Below are positions 6,946 through 14,187 of a stretch of DNA of 14,630 nt, one piece after another; the first letter of the stretch is position 1; every line of letters begins with the position of its first letter. The DNA lies in NCBI GenBank assembly GCA_964590995.1, contig CAZPYY010000024.1:1-14630 (forward strand), in the 5' to 3' direction. The notes under the pieces were generated by a model, which was not told the origin of the DNA, ran no database searches, and saw only the letters and a list, made by a program, of their open reading frames with translations. This DNA is from Susulua sp964590995. Its GTDB lineage: Bacteria > Omnitrophota > Gorgyraeia > Duberdicusellales > 4484-171. A program made the position numbers and the translations under genes.

Positions 6946-8222
6946 AAGAGATTTTATTTTTAATTTATGATTTTATCTTTTGCCTGGGGCTTATAATTTA
7001 TTTACCTTTGCACCTTTGGCGTAAGAAGATGACCCCCCTAGCCTTAAGGGAGAAATTAGGACTTATTAGCTCAAAAGAGATAAAGAATTCTATTTGGATA
7101 CAGGTAGTAAGTGTTGGCGAGGCCAATCTGATTGGAAATTTAATAAAAAGACTGAAAGAGTCTCAAGACTCGACAATAGTAATATCAACTACAACTTTGA
7201 CTGGCAATAGAATCGCCAGAAAACGCTACTCACACTTAGCAACGATAATTTTCTTTCCCTTTGATCTTTCATTTATACTTGAGAGAGTCATAAAGGTAAT
7301 CAAGCCGAGGGTATTTATTGCCGTTGAGACTGAGATTTGGCCCAATCTCTTCTATCGCTTAAAGAAAAAGAAAATCCCAATAGTTATTATCAACGGAAGA
7401 ATCTCTGATAAGGCTTTTAAGCATTATCGCCTAATAAGACCTTTCATGAAGGGGGTTCTTAGAAAGTGCGATTATATTGGTGTTCAGAATCCGCTCTATG
7501 AGGAGAGATTCCTTTTTCTTGGTGCTGACCCCAAGAAGATTGTTACTAGCGGAAATATGAAATTCGAGAGTATCTTAATAGATGAAGACAAGTTGCGTCA
7601 AAAGCAAGAGAAATATAAACCTATTCTTAAGAGAGAGGGCAATAAGCTTTTGGTTGCTGCCAGTACACATGAGCCTGAGGAGGAGATTGTAATCGATATC
7701 TACAAGGATATATTTAAAGACCCGGGAGGAATTACCTTACTCATTGTTCCACGCCATCCTGGAAGGGTATCACAGATTGAGAAGATCATTCGTCTGGCAA
7801 GTTTTAATCCGGTAAGGATAAGTAAGGTTGAGGAGAATCTTGCCGATAAGCGGAATATCTTTATAGCTGATACTGTAGGGGAGCTAATATATTTTTACAG
7901 TATAGCTGATATTTGTTTTGTTGGCGGGAGCTTATCTAAAGATGGCGGGCATAATATCTTAGAACCAATATATTTTCTTAAGCCGACTATTTTTGGTCCG
8001 AATATGGATAATTTTCCCGACATTGAAGAGGTTGTTTTGGAAAAAGGTGCTGGTATTAAGGTGAGGGGTCGGGAGGAGCTAGCTGAGGTATTATTAGGGT
8101 TAGTAAGCGACACAGCACTAAAGGATAATTTACGCAACCGCTGTCGGGAAGTCTTTGAAGGCGAGAAAAAGAGCCTGAATAATAATTTAGATATAATCTT
8201 AAAGTATTTATCGGGAAGTTAG
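6942..8222 (+). CDS. waaA: 3-deoxy-D-manno-octulosonic acid (Kdo) transferase
   Basis: A 426-residue GT-B enzyme (family GT30), usual length, that transfers one or more Kdo residues from CMP-Kdo to lipid IVA at the cytoplasmic face of the inner membrane. A hydrophobic N-terminal segment (about 4-25) fits the family's membrane anchor. Glu37 in REKLG is the likely catalytic base. Then come VSVGE (56-60), the ETEIWPNL motif (129-136), NGRISDKAF (151-159), STHEPEEE (241-248), VPRHPGR (269-275), DTVGEL (310-315) and GGSLSKDGGHNILEP (328-342), which bind CMP-Kdo. The start overlaps the xer stop as ATGA. This gene opens the LPS part of the operon and shows that the organism makes Kdo-lipid A. How many Kdo units it adds cannot be read from the sequence. 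Confidence 0.96.
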   Translation: MKEILFLIYDFIFCLGLIIYLPLHLWRKKMTPLALREKLGLISSKEIKNSIWIQVVSVGEANLIGNLIKRLKESQDSTIVISTTTLTGNRIARKRYSHLATIIFFPFDLSFILERVIKVIKPRVFIAVETEIWPNLFYRLKKKKIPIVIINGRISDKAFKHYRLIRPFMKGVLRKCDYIGVQNPLYEERFLFLGADPKKIVTSGNMKFESILIDEDKLRQKQEKYKPILKREGNKLLVAASTHEPEEEIVIDIYKDIFKDPGGITLLIVPRHPGRVSQIEKIIRLASFNPVRISKVEENLADKRNIFIADTVGELIYFYSIADICFVGGSLSKDGGHNILEPIYFLKPTIFGPNMDNFPDIEEVVLEKGAGIKVRGREELAEVLLGLVSDTALKDNLRNRCREVFEGEKKSLNNNLDIILKYLSGS

Positions 8223-8238
8223 GCAGAAGATTAAGGCA

Positions 8239-9261
8239 ATGGTAAGACTAAAGAAGTGGTATCTAGCCATCCTAGAGAAGGATGAGAAGAATCTTTTCGA
8301 ATCGCTTTTTTATTTTCTGCTCTGCTTTTTTTCTTATGTGTATGGGGCCGGGGTATTCTTTAGAAACCTGTTCTATGAGCTAAAGATTATACCGAGCTTC
8401 CTTTCAAAGGCCAAGGTTATCAGTGTTGGGAATCTTTCCTGGTCTGGTTCAGGCAAGACCACCTTAAGCTTATGGCTCTGGGAACATTTATCACCTAAAT
8501 ATAAGGCGGCCATTCTGCGTCGCGGGTATGGCCAAGATGAGGGTAAGTTGCTTAAAGAGAGGACTGACGATGTTTTCTCGAGCTCCAAGAGGGGTAAGCT
8601 GGCAAAGAGATTAGAGAATTCCTTTGATCTTTTTCTTCTTGATGACGGTTTTCAGCATCGCAGTTTAGCTAGAGATGTAGATATTGTTATGATGAGTTCA
8701 AGAGATTTGCAGAGGAAACCGAGGCTGATACCAGCCTACTTTTTTCGCGAACCGTTAAGCTCTTTAAAGAGGGCTGATATTTTGCTTCTCAATTACAAAG
8801 AGGAGATGGGGGATGCCGAGGCAATAAAAAATTCAATTTTAAAAATTGCCCCGCAACTCAAAATATATTTTTCGAAATACTCCAACAAAGGTTTTTTAAA
8901 TTCAGAAGGTAATAGATTTAAGAGTGATTTTTTGCTCGGGCGAAGGCTGGCAGCTTTTGCTGCCATAGGTTACCCTCAGGGGTTCTTTAATAAGTTGGCC
9001 GAGCTTGATTTAGATGTTGTAGAAAGAATAATTTATCCTGACCACTATGAGCTAAGCAGCGCTGAATTCAATAGGCTGGAAGATGATTTAATAAAGAAAG
9101 GAATCAATGATTTAGTAATTACCCATAAAGATAAGTATCATTTTCCTAACAGGAAAAGTAGGTTAAATATCTTTATTCTAGAGGTAGAGTTGGAAATAGA
9201 GAACGAAGACGAGTTCCTAAAGTGCGTAGAGGATAAGTTAGTAAGAGTAGGTAAGCAATAA
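8239..9261 (+). CDS. lpxK: tetraacyldisaccharide 4'-kinase
   Basis: A 340-residue P-loop kinase that phosphorylates the 4' position of the tetraacyl disaccharide to form lipid IVA at the inner membrane. An N-terminal hydrophobic segment (about 19-48) serves as anchor. Walker A is VGNLSWSGSGKTT (63-75). LDDGFQHRSLARD (about 134-146) carries the metal-binding Asp135/Asp136 and Gln139. The REPLSSLKRAD motif is at about 170-180. The catalytic dyad probably comprises Asp100 (in GQDE) and His269 (in YPDHY), by analogy with the Aquifex enzyme's Asp99 and His261. RRGYG (94-98) runs almost directly into QDE, so about 20 residues usual at this point, the beta-hairpin lid region, seem absent. It starts 16 bases after waaA with only a weak ribosome-binding site. 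Its stop shares one base with the next ATG (TAATG). Confidence 0.93.
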   Translation: MVRLKKWYLAILEKDEKNLFESLFYFLLCFFSYVYGAGVFFRNLFYELKIIPSFLSKAKVISVGNLSWSGSGKTTLSLWLWEHLSPKYKAAILRRGYGQDEGKLLKERTDDVFSSSKRGKLAKRLENSFDLFLLDDGFQHRSLARDVDIVMMSSRDLQRKPRLIPAYFFREPLSSLKRADILLLNYKEEMGDAEAIKNSILKIAPQLKIYFSKYSNKGFLNSEGNRFKSDFLLGRRLAAFAAIGYPQGFFNKLAELDLDVVERIIYPDHYELSSAEFNRLEDDLIKKGINDLVITHKDKYHFPNRKSRLNIFILEVELEIENEDEFLKCVEDKLVRVGKQ

Positions 9262-11066
9262 TGTACTATCTGGCAAAACTTGTAAGAAAGGCTTTACTGA
9301 AATTTCCTTTAGGGGTTTCTCTTTTCCTAGCTAGGGCAATTGGTTTGTTTTTCTATCTCAATGGCCGTAAACGAAAAGTCGCTTTTAGGAATATAAAAGC
9401 AGCTTTTCCCGATAAGACTAACCGCCAAATACATTCAATCTTAAGAAAGAGTTTTAACCACTTTGGCTTAACAGTTATTGAACAGTTAATTATTTCACGG
9501 ATATATGAGAATGTAAGTGTAAAAGAAAAAGAGGACAAATATCCTGGCGGAGGTATATTTGTAGGGATTCATGCCGGTAATTGGGAGCTAGCTATCTCCT
9601 GCTGGGCCCATAGGCATAAATTTGCTGTCTTCGCCCAACAACAAAAGCATAGGGGATTAGATAAATTCTTGAATGAGTTACGTCAGGAAGAGAAGATAAA
9701 GGTATGTTTTACCCTAAAGGAGCTAATTAAATGTGTGCGCCAAGATTATATGATTGGGGTAGTGGTAGATCATGGCGCCGAAGCCGATGCTTTAGAAATC
9801 GAGTTTTTCTCGCATCTAGTTCCAACCCCTAAGGGGGCAGTCTATCTAGCCAGAAAATTCAATAAGAAGATATATGTTACCTTTTGCCAACGCCGGAAAA
9901 ATTTCTCTCATCTGCTTGAGATAAGCAAACCGATAGACGTTGAGGGCAGGGATGATAAGGAAGTATTAACAGAATTAAATAAAATTTATGAAGGGCTCTT
10001 AGAGAAGCATCCCTGGGAGTATTTCTGGTACTACAAGCGTTTCAAGCGTAAGATAAATCGCGATATTCTAATCTTAAGTGATGGTAAGCCCGGTCATCTT
10101 AAGCAAGCAAAAGCCCTGCTGTCTTTGTTGTCTGAAGAAGGCTCACAGATAAGAAGTAAGATTATTGAAGTTAAGTATAAGAATTGGTTTGGGAGGATAT
10201 TTGCTGATATTATAGCTTTCTTTGCCGGGAGAAATTGCCTTAGTTGCGGAACCTGCTTAACCCATCTGATCGATAAAAAAACCTGGCAGGAGCTGGATAG
10301 AACCTATGCTGACATTGTAATAAGTGCCGGGAGCTTTGTTGCCTCAGTGAATAAGTTGTTTTCTTCTTATTTAGGAGCGAAATCAGTTACGGTTTTACGT
10401 CCAAATATACCTTTGCGAAAATTTGATTTAGCAATTATTCCTGAGCACGATCGGATACAAGATGATAATGCTGTAATGATTAAGGGGGCTTTATTCTATC
10501 CGGACAATTTTGAGGGAAAGGTAAAAGATTGCAGAGAGTTCTTTAACTTGAGTAAAGATAAGAAGATTTCTTTCTTCTTGGGTGGACCAATTTCAGAGCG
10601 AGAAGAGTTTGTCGAAAATCTAAAGCTCTTCATTCCGAAGCTAAAAGAATTTTCTCTAAAAGAAGGCTATAAGATTCTTATTAGCACTTCCCGGCGTACC
10701 CCTAAAGAGGCTGAAGATTATTTAGAGAAAGAGTTAAAAGGCTTCACGAGCCTAGAAGCCTTAGTTATAGCTAATAAGAATAATTACGATTTTATTTTTG
10801 AAGGTTTCGGTGGCCTAGCTGATGTTGTTTTTGTTAGCAGTGAGAGTATTTCCATGGTTTCAGAGATAGCGTCCCTGCAGAAGCCGTGTGTGTGTATTTT
10901 TCTTGAGCCTGAGGATGATAAACGCAGAGTTTTCTTGAGGTCGATGAAAGAAGAGATAAGTTTTTTAAGAAAACCTTACAACATAAGTTCAATAAAGTTA
11001 AAGACTTCATTGATTTGCGATAAGAATAAAGAGGCAGTAAAAAAAGCTTTGGGGAAATTACTATGA
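9261..11066 (+). CDS. LpxL-type lipid A acyltransferase fused to an ELM1-like domain
   Basis: A 601-residue two-domain protein. Residues 1 to about 264 are a lysophospholipid/lipid A acyltransferase (LpxL/HtrB family) that would add a secondary acyl chain to Kdo-lipid IVA. Seen are an N-terminal hydrophobic segment, the catalytic HX4E in IHAGNWEL (His104, Glu109), the VVDHGAEADALEIEF region (about 168-182), TPKGAVYLARKF (189-200) and the family's closing PWEYFWYYKRFK (251-262). From about 268 a second domain begins with DILILSDGKPGHLKQAKALL. It contains a PEHD motif (394-397), LGGP (440-443), STSRRTP (475-481) and SSESISMVSE (526-535), signatures of the ELM1-like family (Pfam Mito_fiss_Elm1), whose fold resembles GT-B glycosyltransferases. 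The bacterial role of that family is not established. Its place between lpxK and glycosyltransferases suggests a lipid A or core sugar step. The frame is continuous across the junction, so it is a real fusion here. Confidence 0.88.
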   Translation: MYYLAKLVRKALLKFPLGVSLFLARAIGLFFYLNGRKRKVAFRNIKAAFPDKTNRQIHSILRKSFNHFGLTVIEQLIISRIYENVSVKEKEDKYPGGGIFVGIHAGNWELAISCWAHRHKFAVFAQQQKHRGLDKFLNELRQEEKIKVCFTLKELIKCVRQDYMIGVVVDHGAEADALEIEFFSHLVPTPKGAVYLARKFNKKIYVTFCQRRKNFSHLLEISKPIDVEGRDDKEVLTELNKIYEGLLEKHPWEYFWYYKRFKRKINRDILILSDGKPGHLKQAKALLSLLSEEGSQIRSKIIEVKYKNWFGRIFADIIAFFAGRNCLSCGTCLTHLIDKKTWQELDRTYADIVISAGSFVASVNKLFSSYLGAKSVTVLRPNIPLRKFDLAIIPEHDRIQDDNAVMIKGALFYPDNFEGKVKDCREFFNLSKDKKISFFLGGPISEREEFVENLKLFIPKLKEFSLKEGYKILISTSRRTPKEAEDYLEKELKGFTSLEALVIANKNNYDFIFEGFGGLADVVFVSSESISMVSEIASLQKPCVCIFLEPEDDKRRVFLRSMKEEISFLRKPYNISSIKLKTSLICDKNKEAVKKALGKLL

Positions 11067-13120
11067 GAGTAATGCAAATTCTTCCTCGGATGCATGTCGG
11101 CGGTGTTGAGAGAGGAGTTTATGACCTAGCCAGGTTCTTTAAGGGTAAAGATATCACCACTATTATTGTCAGCGGAGGAGGCCAGCTGGCGAGTGAGTTA
11201 GAGGCTGAAGGGATTAAGCATTACACACTGCCGGTCTATAGAAAATCACCATTAGGATTACTTCTTATTCCTAAGCTACGAAAGATTATTGAAGACGAGA
11301 AGATAGATATTATTCATGCCCGCAGCCGGGTACCTGGTTGGATAAGTTTTTTTGCTTCCCGTTCTAGTCTCGCTCATTTTATTACCACAGCCCATGGGAT
11401 TTACAAGAATAGCCTCTTTAGTGAAGTTATGGGCTGGGGGAAGTTTGTTATTGCGCCTTCCCGGGTGGTTGCCCGCCACATGCGTGATAAGTTTGGGGTA
11501 CCAGAAGATAAGATAAGCATTATAAGCCGTTGGGTTGATTTAGATAAGTTTAACTTTACTGACTATAAAAGCCGTAAAGAGAGCAACTATATTGTTAGCA
11601 TTGGTCGAATTTCTCCGACCAAAGGTTATGAGCATCTGATTAAAGGATTTAAAAAGGTAGTTAGATTTAATCCTTATTTAAAGTTGAAGATAGTCGGTTC
11701 TGCCGATAAATCTAAGCAGAGATATTTGGAACATTTAAAAACCTTGGTAAAGCGTTTTTCTCTAAATTACAATGTTGAATTTGTTGGTTTTACACAAGAT
11801 GTTGAGAGGGTTCTGGCCAGGGCTCGCATTCTAGTCGCACCTTCGGTAATCGAAGAGTCTTTTGGCAGGGTAGTTATCGAGGCTTTTGCTTGCGGAGTTC
11901 CGGTTGTTGCCACTGCTGTAGGAGGATTCAAAGAGATAATTGAGGACGGGAAAAACGGACTCTTGGTTGAGCCCGGAGATAGCTCAGCCATATCCGAAGG
12001 TATTCTCAAGATTTTAGAGGATTCTAATTTTGCTGAAAAGCTAGCCAAGCAAGCCCGGGAAAGGGTAGAGCGAAAGTATACCATGGAGGAATGTCTGTTA
12101 AAGACTGAAGAAGTTTACAAGCAAACCGCCGAGACATTAAGGATTCTGGTAATTAAGATTTCTTCTTTGGGTGATTTAATATTAAGCTTGCCTTCCCTTA
12201 AAGGCTTGCGTGATGAATTCCCGCACAGCTTTATCAGTCTTTTAACTCTCAAAAAATATCACTCTTTCCTCTGTGACTGTCCTTACATCGATGAAGTTAT
12301 TACCTTAGAGGGTAAGTATAAGAAGTTTAAGAATATCTTTAGCATTACCCGCACCTTAAGGCGTTGTTCGTTTGACTATATAGTGGATTTACAAAATAGC
12401 CGTTCATCTCATCTCATATCTTTTTTGAGTTTTCCTCGGCAATCCTTTGGCTATTCTCTCCGGGGAGGTTTCTTGCTGACTAAGAGGATAAAATGTAACC
12501 GCCAGGATTCGCCGTTGCTTTCTCAAGAGAGGATATTGCAACTATTGGGTATTAAATTTGCTGAGAAGAAATTAATTTTTTGGCCTCAAGAGCCAGAACA
12601 TCCTATCGCTTTGCCAACAGCTGAGCTTATTGGCGTAAATATATCAGCTTCCCGGAAGTGGCGGTCAAAAAATTGGCCTCGGGGGCACATCTTAAGGTTA
12701 ATTGATTTAATCCATAAGAATTTTTATAATTCTCGAGTGGTGCTTTTTGGAGACGAAGATTCAAAGGAGGAGGCTAGAAAAATAGAGAAGTCTATTCAGC
12801 CTTCACCGCTTAATCTTTGTGGAAAGACTACTTTACGTACCCTACCTCAAGTGATGAAGAATTTAAAGGTATTTATTACTCCTGATACTGCCACCTTGCA
12901 TTTATCTGTAGCCTTAGGTATTCCTACCATTGCTCTTTTTGGACCCACTGATCCGACCCGTCATACAGTCAAGGGCAAGGACCTTCATGTTTTTTGTGAA
13001 AAGATGCCTTGCTCTTTTTGTTACCGGCCAAAGTGTGGGCTTGAAGAAACAAATGCCTGCTTGGCTAAAATTTCTCCTCAAAGAGTCTTAGCTAAAATCA
13101 AGGAGATACTTAAAAAGTGA
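11063..13120 (+). CDS. GT4 glycosyltransferase fused to GT9 heptosyltransferase-family domain
   Basis: A 685-residue protein made of two complete glycosyltransferases. Residues 1 to about 355 are a GT4 retaining enzyme: N-terminal MQILPRMHVGGVERGVYDLA, SIGRISPTKGYEHL (179-192) and the EX7E motif EESFGRVVIEAFACGVPVVA (Glu265 and Glu273). From about 358, LRILVIKISSLGDLILSLPS opens a GT9 domain like LPS heptosyltransferases WaaC/WaaF, with GVNISASRKWRSKNWP, LCGKTTL, FITPDTATLHLSVALGIPTIALFGPTDP and a C-terminal run of cysteines (PCSFC, PKCG, NAC). Both would build the LPS core at the cytoplasmic face, the GT9 part from an ADP-heptose-like donor. Donors and acceptors are inferred from family only. 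ATG overlaps the upstream stop as ATGA. The downstream gene overlaps its stop by 4 bp as GTGA. The frame is open through the junction. Confidence 0.9.
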   Translation: MRVMQILPRMHVGGVERGVYDLARFFKGKDITTIIVSGGGQLASELEAEGIKHYTLPVYRKSPLGLLLIPKLRKIIEDEKIDIIHARSRVPGWISFFASRSSLAHFITTAHGIYKNSLFSEVMGWGKFVIAPSRVVARHMRDKFGVPEDKISIISRWVDLDKFNFTDYKSRKESNYIVSIGRISPTKGYEHLIKGFKKVVRFNPYLKLKIVGSADKSKQRYLEHLKTLVKRFSLNYNVEFVGFTQDVERVLARARILVAPSVIEESFGRVVIEAFACGVPVVATAVGGFKEIIEDGKNGLLVEPGDSSAISEGILKILEDSNFAEKLAKQARERVERKYTMEECLLKTEEVYKQTAETLRILVIKISSLGDLILSLPSLKGLRDEFPHSFISLLTLKKYHSFLCDCPYIDEVITLEGKYKKFKNIFSITRTLRRCSFDYIVDLQNSRSSHLISFLSFPRQSFGYSLRGGFLLTKRIKCNRQDSPLLSQERILQLLGIKFAEKKLIFWPQEPEHPIALPTAELIGVNISASRKWRSKNWPRGHILRLIDLIHKNFYNSRVVLFGDEDSKEEARKIEKSIQPSPLNLCGKTTLRTLPQVMKNLKVFITPDTATLHLSVALGIPTIALFGPTDPTRHTVKGKDLHVFCEKMPCSFCYRPKCGLEETNACLAKISPQRVLAKIKEILKK

Positions 13121-14187
13121 ATGTTTTGATTCTTACTACTCACCTTAATCCCGGAGGTCTTTCCCGCTATGTTCTTAATCTAAGCACATCTTTAAAGAGG
13201 CAAAATCATAATGTTTGGGTTGCTTGTAGCGGTGGAGAGTGGGTTTGGAGGTTAAGCGAGAATGGCGTAAATTATAAGCATATTCCGATTAAGACAAAAT
13301 CTATCTGCAGCCTAAAAATACTTTTTTCTTTTCTAGCTTTGCACAGGCTTATTGAGCAAGAGAATTTCGATGTAGTTCACTGCAATACTCGGGTAACTCA
13401 GCTTCTGGGGTTTCTTATTTATAAGCGTTTTAATATCCCGTATATAGGTGCATATCATGGGTTTTATCGGTCAACAATCTTTAGAAAGCAGTTTAAACTT
13501 TCGGGGGTAATGAGTATTGCCGTAAGCAGAGCAGTAAGAGAGCACTTAATAAAGGATTTGGATATAGAGGGCGAGAATATAAAGGTTGTTTATAATGGAA
13601 TTGATCGAGATGAGTTCCTATCTAAGAAAGCTAGCAGAGGTGATTGGGGTTTTAAAAATGAGGATTATTTAATAGGTATTCTCGGTAGAATTTCACAAGA
13701 GAAAGGTCACTTTTTAGCTGCTGATGCGATTGCTAAGCTTTCTTCTCGGCGCAAGAATGCTTATCTGCTAGTTTCCGGGAGAGGAAAGCTAGATAGCAAA
13801 TTACGGGCATATTTGAAGCAGGAGAGGTTAGAGGAGAGGGTTAGGTTTATCAATTGTCAGCCTAATCAATTTTTAGATATTATAGATTTGCTATTAGTGC
13901 CCTCTCAGAAAGAGGGTTTTGGTTATTCAATTCTTGAGGCTTTTGTCAAAGGCATTCCGGTAATCGGTTATAATACCGGGGGTATTGCTGAGATCGTGAG
14001 AGATAGAGAGAATGGCCTCTTGTTCTATAATTATAATAGCTTTGCCCTGGTTGATACAATAGAAGATATTATTTCCAACGATAATTTACGCCGGAGGGTT
14101 GTGCAACAGGCCAGAGAAGACGTTTTGTACTTCTCAAGCCGACGTATGGCAATGGACACAGAAAGGGTATACAGAGAGGTTTGCTAG
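13117..14187 (+). CDS. GT4-family glycosyltransferase
   Basis: A 356-residue GT-B retaining glycosyltransferase (GT4). The N-terminal domain starts MNVLILTTHLNPGGLSRYVL, a glycine-rich acceptor-side loop. VVHCNTR (86-92), AYHGFY (112-117), VYNGID (158-163) and GILGRISQEKGH (187-198) follow. The nucleotide-sugar site has the EX7E motif KEGFGYSILEAF (Glu266, Glu274) and TGGIAEIVRDRENGLL. It most likely adds a sugar to the LPS core or another surface glycan after the preceding fusion enzyme; donor and acceptor cannot be read. Translation starts at GTG 13117, overlapping the upstream stop as GTGA. The ATG four bases later is out of frame. No signal peptide is present, consistent with a cytoplasmic-face enzyme. 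The family resembles the first half of the preceding fusion, so a past duplication is possible. Confidence 0.9.
   Translation: MNVLILTTHLNPGGLSRYVLNLSTSLKRQNHNVWVACSGGEWVWRLSENGVNYKHIPIKTKSICSLKILFSFLALHRLIEQENFDVVHCNTRVTQLLGFLIYKRFNIPYIGAYHGFYRSTIFRKQFKLSGVMSIAVSRAVREHLIKDLDIEGENIKVVYNGIDRDEFLSKKASRGDWGFKNEDYLIGILGRISQEKGHFLAADAIAKLSSRRKNAYLLVSGRGKLDSKLRAYLKQERLEERVRFINCQPNQFLDIIDLLLVPSQKEGFGYSILEAFVKGIPVIGYNTGGIAEIVRDRENGLLFYNYNSFALVDTIEDIISNDNLRRRVVQQAREDVLYFSSRRMAMDTERVYREVC

Noticed and set aside
8826..8848. AT-rich near-inverted repeat (TTCAATTTTAAAAATTGC region) as a terminator or regulatory hairpin
   Set aside because: It is inside lpxK in a coherent reading frame, has no GC-rich stem, and matches what low-complexity AT-rich codons produce by chance.
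11767..12084. 105-codon open frame on the minus strand opposite the GT4 domain
   Set aside because: It is antisense to the conserved EX7E region of a clear glycosyltransferase. The serine/threonine-rich translation looks like a complement artefact.
13121..13123. ATG 13121 as the start of the second GT4 gene
   Set aside because: That frame stops after two codons (ATG TTT TGA). The GTG at 13117 opens the real frame and overlaps the upstream stop.
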